64,000 nt of DNA from positions 558,001 through 622,000 of the forward strand of contig NZ_JACXLD010000001.1 of NCBI RefSeq assembly GCF_014705705.1, given 5' to 3'. Both the position numbers and the translations under genes were made by a program. Shown one piece after another: positions 56,022 to 64,000 of this stretch. The notes beneath the pieces are model-generated. The model was not told where the DNA came from, made no database searches, and was given only the letters and a program-made list of their open reading frames with translations. The stretch comes from Spongiibacter pelagi. Its GTDB lineage: Bacteria > Pseudomonadota > Gammaproteobacteria > Pseudomonadales > Spongiibacteraceae. Every line of letters begins with the position of its first letter. Position 1 is the stretch's first letter.

Positions 56022-57143
56022 TTAGGCGGCTGAGCTTAGGCCCGGAGTGTAAGGCTTATAAGGGTAGCCCAGCGCATCCGCCACCGCCTTATAAGTCACT
56101 TCGCCCTGATGAATATTCAAGCCCTTTGCCAAGTGCGGATTGTCTGCCAGTGCACCTAATCCTTTGTTGGCCAATTGAATAGCGTAAGACAAGGTTGCGT
56201 TATTCAGGGCGATGGTTGAGGTGCGAGCTACGGCGCCGGGCATATTCGCCACACAGTAATGCACCACGTCATCAATGATAAAAGTTGGGTCGTCGTGGGT
56301 TGTTGCTTTTGAGGTTTCAAAACAACCACCTTGGTCGATCGCCACATCTACCACAACCGCGCCGCGCTGCATTTTGCTAATGGTTTCGCGGGTCAGCAGC
56401 TTGGGGGCGGCAGCGCCGGGAATTAGCACTGCACCAATTACCAGATCCGCCGTTAGCGCATGTTCTTCAATGGCGGTATTGGTGGAGTAGAGGCAGCGAA
56501 CCTGACCACGGTATTTGTTATCCAGCTCGCGCAGGCGCGGCAGTGAACGATCCATAATAGTCACGTCTGCGCCCATGCCTACTGCCATTGCAGCGGCATT
56601 ATCGCCAACCACGCCGCCGCCGATAATCAGCACTTTAGCGGGAGCCACGCCGGGTACGCCACCGAGTAACATGCCGCGACCGCCCTGAGCTTTTTCAAGG
56701 TGATGAGCGCCAGCTTGAATTGACATGCGACCGGCTACTTCAGACATCGGCGCTAGCAGGGGCAGGCCGCCGCGTTCGTCGGTGACGGTTTCATAGGCAA
56801 TACAGCTTGCACCTGAGGCCAGCAACAGTTCGGTTTGCTGTGGGTCTGGCGCAAGGTGCAGGTAGGTGTAAAGAATCTGGCCGGGGCGCAGCATTTTGCA
56901 TTCTGCAGGCTGAGGTTCTTTAACTTTGACAATCATATCCGCGGTGGCAAAGACCTCTGCCGCAGTTGGCAGAATAGTCGCGCCGGCATCAAGGTATTGA
57001 TCATCAGTAAAGTCGATAGCCAGTCCGGCATCTTTCTCTACAAACACGGTATGACCAAAGCCGATTAATTCTTTTACCGAAGAAGGCGTTAAACCAACGC
57101 GGTATTCACGGGTTTTGATTTCTTTAGGTACGCCAATTTTCAT
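56022..57143 (-). CDS. ald: Alanine dehydrogenase
   Basis: Ald deaminates L-alanine to pyruvate, ammonium and NADH, or works in reverse. The 373-aa protein shows the family N-terminus [20 protein letters not shown], the substrate-binding segment, [19 protein letters not shown] (NAD-binding), and [15 protein letters not shown] near residue 270. It is the last gene of the tauR cluster and overlaps the symporter stop by 4 bases (ATGA). Here it would recycle the alanine made by Tpa and release the taurine nitrogen as ammonium. Confidence 0.96.
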   Translation of the reverse strand: MKIGVPKEIKTREYRVGLTPSSVKELIGFGHTVFVEKDAGLAIDFTDDQYLDAGATILPTAAEVFATADMIVKVKEPQPAECKMLRPGQILYTYLHLAPDPQQTELLLASGASCIAYETVTDERGGLPLLAPMSEVAGRMSIQAGAHHLEKAQGGRGMLLGGVPGVAPAKVLIIGGGVVGDNAAAMAVGMGADVTIMDRSLPRLRELDNKYRGQVRCLYSTNTAIEEHALTADLVIGAVLIPGAAAPKLLTRETISKMQRGAVVVDVAIDQGGCFETSKATTHDDPTFIIDDVVHYCVANMPGAVARTSTIALNNATLSYAIQLANKGLGALADNPHLAKGLNIHQGEVTYKAVADALGYPYKPYTPGLSSAA

Positions 57144-58696
57144 TTTACATCTCCAATGGGATAGGCATCTGTTGCTTCACGAGAAGCCATGTTTTGTTGA
57201 AACCGTTTGAGTTCGGCTTTGACTTTAGGGGCCAGCATGTACAGGCCGATAATGTTGGGAATACAGATCAGGAACACCAGTGCATCAGAGAAGCTCAACA
57301 CCGCTTCAAGCTGAATGCTGCAACCAAGGGCGACGAAGAAGCAGAACACCAGTTTAAAAATCAGCTCTTTCTTCTGGCCTTCGCCAAACAGGTAAGTCCA
57401 CCCTTTAAGGCCGTAGTAGCCCCAGGCAATCATGGTTGAGTAGGCGAATAAGAAGCCGGCGATTGCAATAAAGGCGGGTGACCAAGAAATATTGCGCTCA
57501 AAGGCGTAAGAGGTGATTTCAATACCGCCCAAACCTTGTGAGAAATTAGGCTCGTAATATTGGGTGGTGATAATCACCAAGCTGGTCAGTGTGCAAATGA
57601 TGATGGTGTCGATAAAAGGCTCAAGCAGCGCGACATAACCTTCGGTAATCGCGTTATCGGTACGCACCGCAGAGTGGGCAATGGGTGCTGAGCCAATCCC
57701 TGCTTCGTTGGAAAACACGGCGCGTTGGAAGCCGATAATCATCACGCCCAGAATGCCGCCGGCCATACCCGAGCCGGTAAAGGCGTTGCTGAGAATGGTG
57801 GAGAAGGCGAAAGGCAGCGCGTCGTAATTCATCAGAATCATCACCAGCGCGCCGGTGCAGTAGAACACCGCCATAAAAGGCACGATCTTGCTGGTGACGC
57901 GGGCAATGGATTTGATGCCGCCGATAATGACCAGCGCGACACTAATGGCTAGAAAAATACCGAACAACCAGCCCTTATCTGCCAGCCAGCTCTGTTCTGC
58001 GCCACCGGTGACGTTAACAACCTGAGTGTATGCTTGATTCGACTGGAACATATTGCCGATACCCAAACAACCAATCACGATACCTAAAGCGTAGAAACTT
58101 CCGAGGAATTTGCCAATACGGGATAAACCGCGATCTTTAAAGGCGCGCTCAAGGTAGTACATCGGGCCGCCAGAAACACTGCCGTCTGGGTTTTCGCGGC
58201 GGTACATGGTGCCCAGCGTGCACTCCAGAAACTTGGTCGACATGCCAAAGAAACCGGCCAAAATCATCCAGAAAGCCGCACCGGGGCCGCCAATGGAAAT
58301 GGCGATAGCCACGCCGCCAATATTACCGATACCCACGGTGCCGGAGACGGCGGTGGCCAGTGCTTGGAAGTGGGAAACCTCGCCCTTGTGTTCCTTGCAA
58401 CTGTAGTCGCCGCGCACAATTTTCAGTGCCTGCGGCAGGCCGCGAATATTAAGAAAATTGAAATATCCGGTGAAGAAAATGGCCGCGCAGATTAGCCACA
58501 GAACAACCAGTGGCAGGTCGGCGCCCATCACTGGGATTTTGTAAAACACCACGGCCGAGAGTGCATCCGCCGCCGGGGTTACAAACGCGTTAATGGTGTC
58601 GTCCAAGCTGGCCAGAGAATAATTACTGGCCAGCAGGGTGGAGAGGAAAATAAGTCGCTTCTTGTTGCGCAGGGCGCGTCGTTTGAGCAGGTCCAT
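57140..58696 (-). CDS. AGCS-family sodium:alanine/glycine-type symporter
   Basis: This 518-aa membrane protein fits the alanine-or-glycine:cation symporter family: ATAVSGTVGIGNIGGVAIAISIGGPGAAFWM (blocks, the AGCS signature), VSGGPMYYLERA, FQRAVFSNEAGIGSAPIAHSA (blocks) and about eleven hydrophobic segments. The N-terminus carries a basic, signal-like segment (KKRLIFLSTLLASNYSLAS). It lies between tpa and ald, overlapping ald. In taurine clusters of this type a TauABC importer is usual. Since none is seen here, this symporter may bring in taurine or hypotaurine, or handle alanine. That is an inference. Confidence 0.9.
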   Translation of the reverse strand: MDLLKRRALRNKKRLIFLSTLLASNYSLASLDDTINAFVTPAADALSAVVFYKIPVMGADLPLVVLWLICAAIFFTGYFNFLNIRGLPQALKIVRGDYSCKEHKGEVSHFQALATAVSGTVGIGNIGGVAIAISIGGPGAAFWMILAGFFGMSTKFLECTLGTMYRRENPDGSVSGGPMYYLERAFKDRGLSRIGKFLGSFYALGIVIGCLGIGNMFQSNQAYTQVVNVTGGAEQSWLADKGWLFGIFLAISVALVIIGGIKSIARVTSKIVPFMAVFYCTGALVMILMNYDALPFAFSTILSNAFTGSGMAGGILGVMIIGFQRAVFSNEAGIGSAPIAHSAVRTDNAITEGYVALLEPFIDTIIICTLTSLVIITTQYYEPNFSQGLGGIEITSYAFERNISWSPAFIAIAGFLFAYSTMIAWGYYGLKGWTYLFGEGQKKELIFKLVFCFFVALGCSIQLEAVLSFSDALVFLICIPNIIGLYMLAPKVKAELKRFQQNMASREATDAYPIGDVK

Positions 58697-58714
58697 ATCG
58701 CAGATTCCTATTGC

Positions 58715-60124
58715 TTAGTTCTGGAGTGGCGTCGCTTCAAAAGAGCGCTCAATAATGCTGACGATTTCTTCAATATCTCCTTTAGTGGCTATCAAGGCCG
58801 GGCTTAGACAAAGGGTGTTATTGAATAAATCAAAGCTGCGGTTGGTGCGGCCGATCAGTAGTCCGTTTTTGGCGCAGGCGCCGGCAATCTGTACCGCATA
58901 AGATTCTGGTGCGGGGGTTTTGCTTTCGCGATCAGTTACCAGTTCAATACCCGCGAACAAACCTTTGCCGCGAACATCGCCAATGACCGGGAATCGGTTC
59001 TTTAAGTGATGAAGTCCTTCCATCAAATAAGTCCCCATTTTCTTAACGTTAGAAAGTAATTCTTCACGCTCAAGAATTTCCAAGGTTTTTAAGCCGGCGG
59101 TCGGGCCCGCAGTGCAGCCGCCAAAAGTGCTGATGTCGCGGAAATACGGCATACGCTCAGAAGCCGGGGCTTTGAATTTTTCAAACACGGCTTCCGTGGT
59201 CACGGTGCAAGAGATGGCGGCGTAGCCACTGGCAACGCCCTTGGCCATAGTGACAAAGTCAGGTTTGACATCGTAGTTTTGGTAGCCGAACCAAGTGCCG
59301 GTACGGCCAAGGCCGCAAACCACTTCGTCGATATGCAGCAGCACATCATATTTTTTGCAAATTTCTTGAATGATGGGGAAGTATTCCGGCACGGGTGGAA
59401 TCACGCCGCCGCCGGCGGTAATGGGTTCAAGTACCACAGAACCTACCGTTTCTGGGCCTTCTTCCAAAATGGCGCGCTCAAGGTCTTGGGCGCATTCAAT
59501 ATTGCATTCGCCGTAGGTTTTGCCGAAGGGGCAGCGGTAGCAGCAGCAGTGGCTAAAAGAAGAAAAACCGGGAACAAAGGGGCCGTACTGTTCACGACGT
59601 TCGGCCTGCCCTGTGGAGCTCAATGCGCCAATAGTGGTGCCGTGATAATCGCGGTCGCGATAGATGATTTTGTACTTCTCGCCGTTGCCATTGATGTGGG
59701 CCAACTGGCGGACCATCTTGTAGGCTTTTTCATTGGCTTCAGAACCGGAGTTTGAAAAATACACACGGCTCATGCCGGGCATTTTATCAATCAAAGCAGC
59801 GGCGTATTCGGCAGCGGGAACGTTGCCTGCAGAGTTGGCGAAGTAGCACATTTTCAGTAGCTGATCGCGAACAGCATCGGCAATTTCTGTACGGCCATAG
59901 CCTACGTTTACCGACCAGACACCGCCCGAAGTGGCATCGAGAAATGTTTTACCATTGATGTCGGTAACCCGCATTCCTTCGCCGGATTCAATAATCATTG
60001 GGTCGCTTGAATCAAACACTGAGTGTTGAGTCAGGTGATGCCAAACATGCTTTTTATCGCTTGCGATGATTTCAGACATATCATCAAATTCCTGTGTAGC
60101 TGACATGGATTTCATGGCTTTCAT
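58715..60124 (-). CDS. tpa: Taurine:pyruvate aminotransferase (possibly also hypotaurine)
   Basis: This 469-aa class III PLP aminotransferase matches archetypal Tpa closely: RDYHGTTIGALSSTGQ, EGPETVGSVVLEPITAGGGV, EICKKYDVLLHIDEVVCGLG and FVTMAKGVASGYAAISCTV with the PLP lysine. A Cys-rich stretch HCCCYRCPFG follows the YHGTT block. Tpa transfers the taurine amino group to pyruvate, giving sulfoacetaldehyde and alanine. The same enzyme type also uses hypotaurine (Paracoccus). Starts at 60124, 60115 (AGGA at 8 bases) and 60079 (MSEIIASDKKH) are all in frame; the longest is given. Confidence 0.9.
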   Translation of the reverse strand: MKAMKSMSATQEFDDMSEIIASDKKHVWHHLTQHSVFDSSDPMIIESGEGMRVTDINGKTFLDATSGGVWSVNVGYGRTEIADAVRDQLLKMCYFANSAGNVPAAEYAAALIDKMPGMSRVYFSNSGSEANEKAYKMVRQLAHINGNGEKYKIIYRDRDYHGTTIGALSSTGQAERREQYGPFVPGFSSFSHCCCYRCPFGKTYGECNIECAQDLERAILEEGPETVGSVVLEPITAGGGVIPPVPEYFPIIQEICKKYDVLLHIDEVVCGLGRTGTWFGYQNYDVKPDFVTMAKGVASGYAAISCTVTTEAVFEKFKAPASERMPYFRDISTFGGCTAGPTAGLKTLEILEREELLSNVKKMGTYLMEGLHHLKNRFPVIGDVRGKGLFAGIELVTDRESKTPAPESYAVQIAGACAKNGLLIGRTNRSFDLFNNTLCLSPALIATKGDIEEIVSIIERSFEATPLQN

Positions 60125-60195
60125 CCTGCTTAAATTTGCTCAAACTTATCAGTGCCAGATGTGGCGACTTCACTGGTCCAGTAAACGTAAAATTT

Positions 60196-61566
60196 TTAAA
60201 TCACGAGGGTTTTTAAATAGCTCATCTCACGGATGGCGTATTTAATGCCTTCACGACCGGCACCGCTTTGTTTAACGCCACCAAAGGGGAAGTGCTCGGT
60301 GCGAAAGCCGGGGCCGTCATTACAGGCTAAGGTGCCCACATCCAGCTCTTCAAAAAGCGTGCGAGCAATCGCAAGGTTTTGGGTGAAAACCCCGGCCTGT
60401 AGTCCGTAAGGGCTGTTATTGATGATGGGAATAATTTCTTCGATATCGTTGAATTTGGTCAGTGGTAACACCGGGCCAAAGACTTCTTCTTTCATCAACA
60501 GGCAATCCACGGAGAGATTTTCAAGGATGGTTGGGTAAACAATCGCGCCGTCAAATTTATTACCCGCAGTGACGGTGGCACCGTGAAAGATGGCATCTTC
60601 AATAAAATATTGAATCGATTCGGCGGCTTTTTTACTGATTACCGGGCCGATAAAAGTGTCTTCTTTCATCGGGTCGCCCACCACCAGCTTCTGGGTTTTC
60701 TCTAACAGTAAATCCCTAAACGCATCGTAAATATCTTCGTGCAGAAAAATGCGTTTAGCCGCCGTACAGCGCTGGCCTGCAGTAGCTAGGCGCTGATTTA
60801 TAGACGCATTAACTGCGGCCTCAATATCTCCGTCAGGTAAGACGATCAAGGGATCATTGCCACCCAGCTCTAGTAATAATTTCTTGTAGCCAGAAACCGC
60901 TGAAATGGCATTGGCGGCGTTAGTGCCGCCGGTGAAATTAATACCATCTACAAGATCGTGGCTATTTAATTTATTGAGGTCTTTATCTGCCGGCATGGCA
61001 AATTGCAGTACGTCTTCAGGAATACCAGCTTGATAGCAAAGCTGAGTAAACAGCATGGAGGATTGTGTGTTTACCGGGCTGGCTTTAAACAGAATGGCAT
61101 TGCCAGCGGCAAAGGCGGGGCCGATTTTGTGCATGGCAATATTGATGGGAAAGTTAAAGGGCGTGATACACAAAATAGTGCCCAGAGGCTTCCACAGAGA
61201 AATACCAATTTTGCCGCGCGCGGGCGGAAAGGCATCTGAGTCTAGGCACTCGCCAGAAATTTGCCGGGCTTCTTCGCTGCTGGATTTTGCGGCATTCACG
61301 GCGCGGCTCATTTCTACGCGCGAGTCGGAAATAGTTTTGCCTGTTTCCAGTGTAATCAGCTTTGCCAGCTCTTCTGCGTTGTCGCTTAGTAGGCCTGCGA
61401 GGTTTCTTAAAATATCTGAGCGCTCAAAGGCGGTGAATTTCTTTTGCGTTTTCTGACCGCTTTTTAGTAGCTGCAATTTGGCTTCAACTACGTCCCAACT
61501 ATCGTAAAGGTGGCTGGATAAAACCGAGTTGTCGAAGGGGTTGGTAACGGTATATGAATCAGTCAT
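60196..61566 (-). CDS. safD: Aldehyde dehydrogenase, sulfoacetaldehyde dehydrogenase type
   Basis: This 456-aa NAD(P)-dependent aldehyde dehydrogenase has the catalytic Cys in ATAGQRCTAAKRIF, the Glu in LLLELGGNDPLIV, and NAD-site blocks ITPFNFPINIAMHKIGPAFAAGNAI and FTGGTNAANAISA. The ending HFPFGGVKQSGAGREG is also typical. Directly between tpa and safE it most likely oxidises sulfoacetaldehyde to sulfoacetate, as SafD does in Neptuniibacter caesariensis. Acetaldehyde or sulfinoacetaldehyde from hypotaurine is an alternative substrate. Its start is 9 bases after the safE stop. Confidence 0.82.
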   Translation of the reverse strand: MTDSYTVTNPFDNSVLSSHLYDSWDVVEAKLQLLKSGQKTQKKFTAFERSDILRNLAGLLSDNAEELAKLITLETGKTISDSRVEMSRAVNAAKSSSEEARQISGECLDSDAFPPARGKIGISLWKPLGTILCITPFNFPINIAMHKIGPAFAAGNAILFKASPVNTQSSMLFTQLCYQAGIPEDVLQFAMPADKDLNKLNSHDLVDGINFTGGTNAANAISAVSGYKKLLLELGGNDPLIVLPDGDIEAAVNASINQRLATAGQRCTAAKRIFLHEDIYDAFRDLLLEKTQKLVVGDPMKEDTFIGPVISKKAAESIQYFIEDAIFHGATVTAGNKFDGAIVYPTILENLSVDCLLMKEEVFGPVLPLTKFNDIEEIIPIINNSPYGLQAGVFTQNLAIARTLFEELDVGTLACNDGPGFRTEHFPFGGVKQSGAGREGIKYAIREMSYLKTLVI

Positions 61567-61575
61567 GCGAGGCTC

Positions 61576-62325
61576 CTAAACTAAACTGATCAATTGATAG
61601 AGCAGGCGTGCACCGGTAACGTAAAGTGCAATTTCCATGATCTTGAAAAACACCTGCTGATTAACTTTGCGCAGGGCATGCATACCAAAGTACGTGCCGA
61701 TTAATGCAAATACGGTGAGTAAAATAATGATTCCCAAATGTTCGAAATAGGAGAATCCGAGGTAGAGGAACGCCGGGATTTTGGTGGCGTGGGCAATCAT
61801 TTGCATGATGGATTTATTAGCGACAATCTCTTCTTTGCTGAGATCATTGCGCATAAAAAACACGGCGAGTATGGGGTCGATCGCGCCGGCAATAATGCCG
61901 ATGGCGCCAGTGGCTAAACCTACCCAGAAAAAATTGTGATCCTTAATTTTTATCTGTGGCAGATGTTTTGGACGAAACAGGGTGTAGGCAATTAGCGCTA
62001 GTAATACGACCAGCGGTAAAAATTCGTTGTAATATTTTTCGGCGTAAAAAGTGGCAATGGCTGCGCCGATAATAGTGCCCACGGCAAAGGGAAAAATAAT
62101 TTTCCAATTGAGATGCGCGCGCAGTGAAAGTGAGCGCACGGCATTATTGATCAGTTGTACATTGCCATGAATGGGGATGACCGCCGCCATTGGAATATAA
62201 ACATTCATTGCTGCCAGCATCAGCGCACCGCCCGCCATACCCGTAATAGAGGTAATAAACGAGGCGCCTACTGTTGAGAACAGTAGGAAGGCGAGTGAAA
62301 AAAGGCCGAGCTCTGAGATATTCAT
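61576..62325 (-). CDS. safE: TauE/SafE-family sulfite/sulfonate exporter
   Basis: This 249-aa inner-membrane protein of the TauE/SafE (DUF81) family has about eight hydrophobic segments. The family block GMAGGALMLAAMNVYIPMAAVIPIHGNVQ (split) is near the start and VGLATGAIGIIAGAIDPILAVF in the middle. Such proteins export sulfite, sulfoacetate or related anions. Its position at the head of the safE-safD-tpa run supports sulfoacetate export, but the substrate is not provable from sequence. A 10-bp inverted repeat lies just before its start. Confidence 0.87.
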   Translation of the reverse strand: MNISELGLFSLAFLLFSTVGASFITSITGMAGGALMLAAMNVYIPMAAVIPIHGNVQLINNAVRSLSLRAHLNWKIIFPFAVGTIIGAAIATFYAEKYYNEFLPLVVLLALIAYTLFRPKHLPQIKIKDHNFFWVGLATGAIGIIAGAIDPILAVFFMRNDLSKEEIVANKSIMQMIAHATKIPAFLYLGFSYFEHLGIIILLTVFALIGTYFGMHALRKVNQQVFFKIMEIALYVTGARLLYQLISLV

Positions 62326-62335
62326 AATGCGGGTT

Positions 62336-62374
62336 CTTTGGTGTTTATGGAGAGAGTGTAGCTGAACACCAAAG
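62336..62374 (-). promoter_or_regulatory. Inverted repeat ahead of safE (operator or leader hairpin)
   Basis: CTTTGGTGTT (62336-62345) and AACACCAAAG (62365-62374) are perfect 10-base inverted repeats 19 bases apart, starting 11 bases before the safE ATG. It may be a TauR operator or an mRNA hairpin controlling safE translation. MocR-type regulators often use direct repeats, so the operator idea is tentative. Confidence 0.5.
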
Positions 62375-62427
62375 GGGCACTAAAAGCCAGCATTAGGGGA
62401 AGGATAGTGCCAGCCCATAGGGCACAT

Positions 62428-62463
62428 AAAAAAACACCGAGCACGAACGGGGCTCGGCTCGGT
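62428..62463 (-). terminator. Rho-independent terminator of tauR
   Basis: Read on the minus strand, ACCGAGC pairs with GCTCGGT around a 14-base loop and is followed by GTTTTTTT. It separates tauR from the safE-safD-tpa operon, so the latter needs its own promoter. Confidence 0.85.
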
Positions 62464-62514
62464 ATCAGAGTTGCAAGCGTACCTGGGTGGGTTTCAGCTC
62501 ACAGAAACTTTCTG

Positions 62515-63990
62515 TTAATCAATCAGTTTTCCTAGTAGTTGCAGGCCGGGATTGATTTTTTCAGACTGAATGGCAGAGAAGCCAAGTCGCAGATAATTTT
62601 TGGGTTGGCCCTCGGCAAAATGAATGCTACCGGGCTCAATCAAAATGCCGTTCTTGGCCGCTTTCCATGCCAGTTGTTCGGTGTCAAAACCTTCGGGGCC
62701 TTTTAACCAGATTGAAGTTGCACCCGAGGTAGAGCTTTGTTGAAAGAAGTCGGGCAAATGCTCGGCGATGCCTTCTTTCATTAGTGAAAGCTTTTGCTCG
62801 TAGTGTTCACGCAATTTACGCAGATAGTTGTCGTAGTAACCGCGCGAGAAAAATAGCGCCAGTTGCCGTTGGTTTAGTACTGGAACGTGGCGGTACATCA
62901 AGCGGCGCAGTGAGCGCGCTTCATAAATAAGGTCTTCATCTGCCACCATAAAACCAAGGCGCAAACCGGGGGCGATGGATTTAGACATGCTGCCAATATA
63001 GATCACACGGTTATTGCGGTCTGCGGCGCGCAGTGCGGGTTGCACATTGGCTTGCAGATTAATTTCCGCATCGTAATCATCTTCAATTAGAACAAAGTCG
63101 TGTTTCTCGGCAAGCTCCAGCAATTTGGCGCGACGGGCAGAAGAGAGTACCGCGCCAGTCGGAACTTGGTGACTTGGGGTGATGTACAAATAATCCAATT
63201 CACTCAGGGCTTTTTCCGATTCGGCGTCGACTTTCAGGCCTTCTTCATCTACTGGCAGAAAGCGAATGTCCGCATTAAAGGTAGAGAAAATATTGCGTGC
63301 ATCGGGGAAGCCGGGATCTTCAACGCCCACCTTGGTGTCTTTGTTCATTAACAGATTGGCTAGAATATAGAGTGAATTCTGGGTGCCAATGGTCACCAGA
63401 ATTTCGCTGGTTTCCGCAAAGATTCCGCGCCGTGGCAGAATTTTTGAGCGCAGTTGATCTACTAGCAGGCAGTAATCGCCATCGACCCAGTCGTGCGACC
63501 AGTGTTTGGATTTATAGCCAGACAGGGCCATGTAACCGCATTCGCGCCAGCTATTTTCGGGGAATAGTTGAGGGTCAACCTGACCGTAAATAAACGGGTA
63601 TTCAAAGCGCGCCCAGTTGCTGGGTTTAACTATATTCTTTTTGTTGCCGGGGCGAGTATTAAAGCGTTTATCCCAATCAACCAGACGCTCAGAATTAGCG
63701 TTGTCTACTTGAATATGTTCGCTTTTCATTTTGCAGGTCTGGGCGTCTTTATTGACGAAATAGCCCTGCCGCGGTGCGGCGGTGAGATATTCCATATCCA
63801 CCAGATCTTCATAAACCTGCATCACGGTGTTGCGCGAAATGCCCAGCATTTTGGCCATGTTTCTGGATGAGGGCAGGGGGATATCAACGGGAATACGACC
63901 GGCCACAATCATATCCACTAAATGCTCGCGCACTTGTTCGTTAAGGGTGCGCGAGGCATCGAATTCTATATGGATAAGCTGTTCTGACAT
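62515..63990 (-). CDS. tauR: MocR-type GntR/aminotransferase regulator, TauR-like
   Basis: This 491-aa regulator has an N-terminal GntR winged helix (SRNMAKMLGISRNTVMQVYEDLVDMEY as blocks; residues about 10-80). A class I aminotransferase-like PLP domain follows (FVLIEDDYDAEINLQA, YIGSMSKSIAPGLRLGFMV with the PLP lysine, LRLGFSAIQ). TauR of this architecture activates taurine genes in Rhodobacter and related bacteria. Its location directly upstream of safE-safD-tpa supports that assignment. The ATG at 63990 is the last base of the coding strand before the window end, so its own promoter is mostly outside. Confidence 0.85.
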   Translation of the reverse strand: MSEQLIHIEFDASRTLNEQVREHLVDMIVAGRIPVDIPLPSSRNMAKMLGISRNTVMQVYEDLVDMEYLTAAPRQGYFVNKDAQTCKMKSEHIQVDNANSERLVDWDKRFNTRPGNKKNIVKPSNWARFEYPFIYGQVDPQLFPENSWRECGYMALSGYKSKHWSHDWVDGDYCLLVDQLRSKILPRRGIFAETSEILVTIGTQNSLYILANLLMNKDTKVGVEDPGFPDARNIFSTFNADIRFLPVDEEGLKVDAESEKALSELDYLYITPSHQVPTGAVLSSARRAKLLELAEKHDFVLIEDDYDAEINLQANVQPALRAADRNNRVIYIGSMSKSIAPGLRLGFMVADEDLIYEARSLRRLMYRHVPVLNQRQLALFFSRGYYDNYLRKLREHYEQKLSLMKEGIAEHLPDFFQQSSTSGATSIWLKGPEGFDTEQLAWKAAKNGILIEPGSIHFAEGQPKNYLRLGFSAIQSEKINPGLQLLGKLID

Positions 63991-64000
63991 GGTAATTCAC

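Overview
The window (about 52% GC by eye, densely coded, both strands used) comes from a marine-type gammaproteobacterium. The conserved blocks queG/nnr-tsaE-amidase-mutL-miaA-hfq-hflX-hflKC-DUF2065-hisZ-purA, lgt-thyA-folA and psd/rsgA/orn are typical of Pseudomonadales/Cellvibrionales relatives. The many TonB-dependent receptors, the six-gene TonB energising operon and the taurine genes suggest a Spongiibacteraceae-like or related marine heterotroph. That placement is an inference, because no rRNA gene is present. I see no tRNA, rRNA, CRISPR array, prophage or full insertion sequence.

Layout. 1-2139: lgt (5' truncated), thyA, folA. 2222-7617: promoter, structured leader and a DUF3450 / long ExbB / ExbB / ExbD / TonB / TPR operon that energises outer-membrane receptors. 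7698-13433: an outer-membrane barrel gene interrupted by an in-frame stop, a DUF385 oxidoreductase, a stand-alone giant transglutaminase-DUF2126 protein and a cupin-like protein. 13485-30319: housekeeping genes for phospholipid synthesis, ribosome assembly, RNA turnover, tRNA modification, NAD(P)HX repair, cell-wall splitting, mismatch repair, Hfq, HflXKC and His/purine synthesis. 30419-36291: a well-formed double Pho box ahead of a beta-helix-like lipoprotein and a TonB-dependent receptor, then a convergent TPR/transglutaminase lipoprotein. 36473-39698: hydrolase, OsmC protein, YifB/ComM, UbiK. 40067-43505: a sigma-54 promoter driving a TIGR02001-type outer-membrane protein, glnK and amtB, followed by a second copy of the porin gene. 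43570-46544: an unrecognised large membrane protein, a RelE/ParE-type toxin-antitoxin pair and a small hypothetical. 46550-52668: serA divergent from a D-2-hydroxyglutarate dehydrogenase-like flavoprotein, FAH-family protein, rpiA, GST and acyl-CoA dehydrogenase. 52697-55337: a promoter, a 141-bp palindromic miniature element and a second TonB-dependent receptor. 55580-55828: a small secreted protein behind three perfect palindromes. 56022-63990: tauR, safE, safD, tpa, an AGCS symporter and ald, a cluster for taking nitrogen from taurine (or hypotaurine).

How it works together. The TonB operon could power the two receptors seen here. One receptor is probably induced by phosphate starvation. 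The sigma-54 porin-glnK-amtB set is a nitrogen-limitation response. The tauR cluster is a second nitrogen route: Tpa moves the amino group to pyruvate, Ald releases ammonium from alanine, SafD oxidises the aldehyde, and SafE exports the sulfonate or sulfite. The window therefore combines phosphorus and nitrogen scavenging modules with a core genome backbone.

The most unusual items are the Pho-box lipoprotein/receptor pair, the porin-glnK-amtB-porin arrangement, three related copies of a hairpin miniature element (36.3, 52.7 and 55.9 kb), and an inverted repeat just ahead of safE. All functional statements rest on reading motifs by eye; no database search was run.
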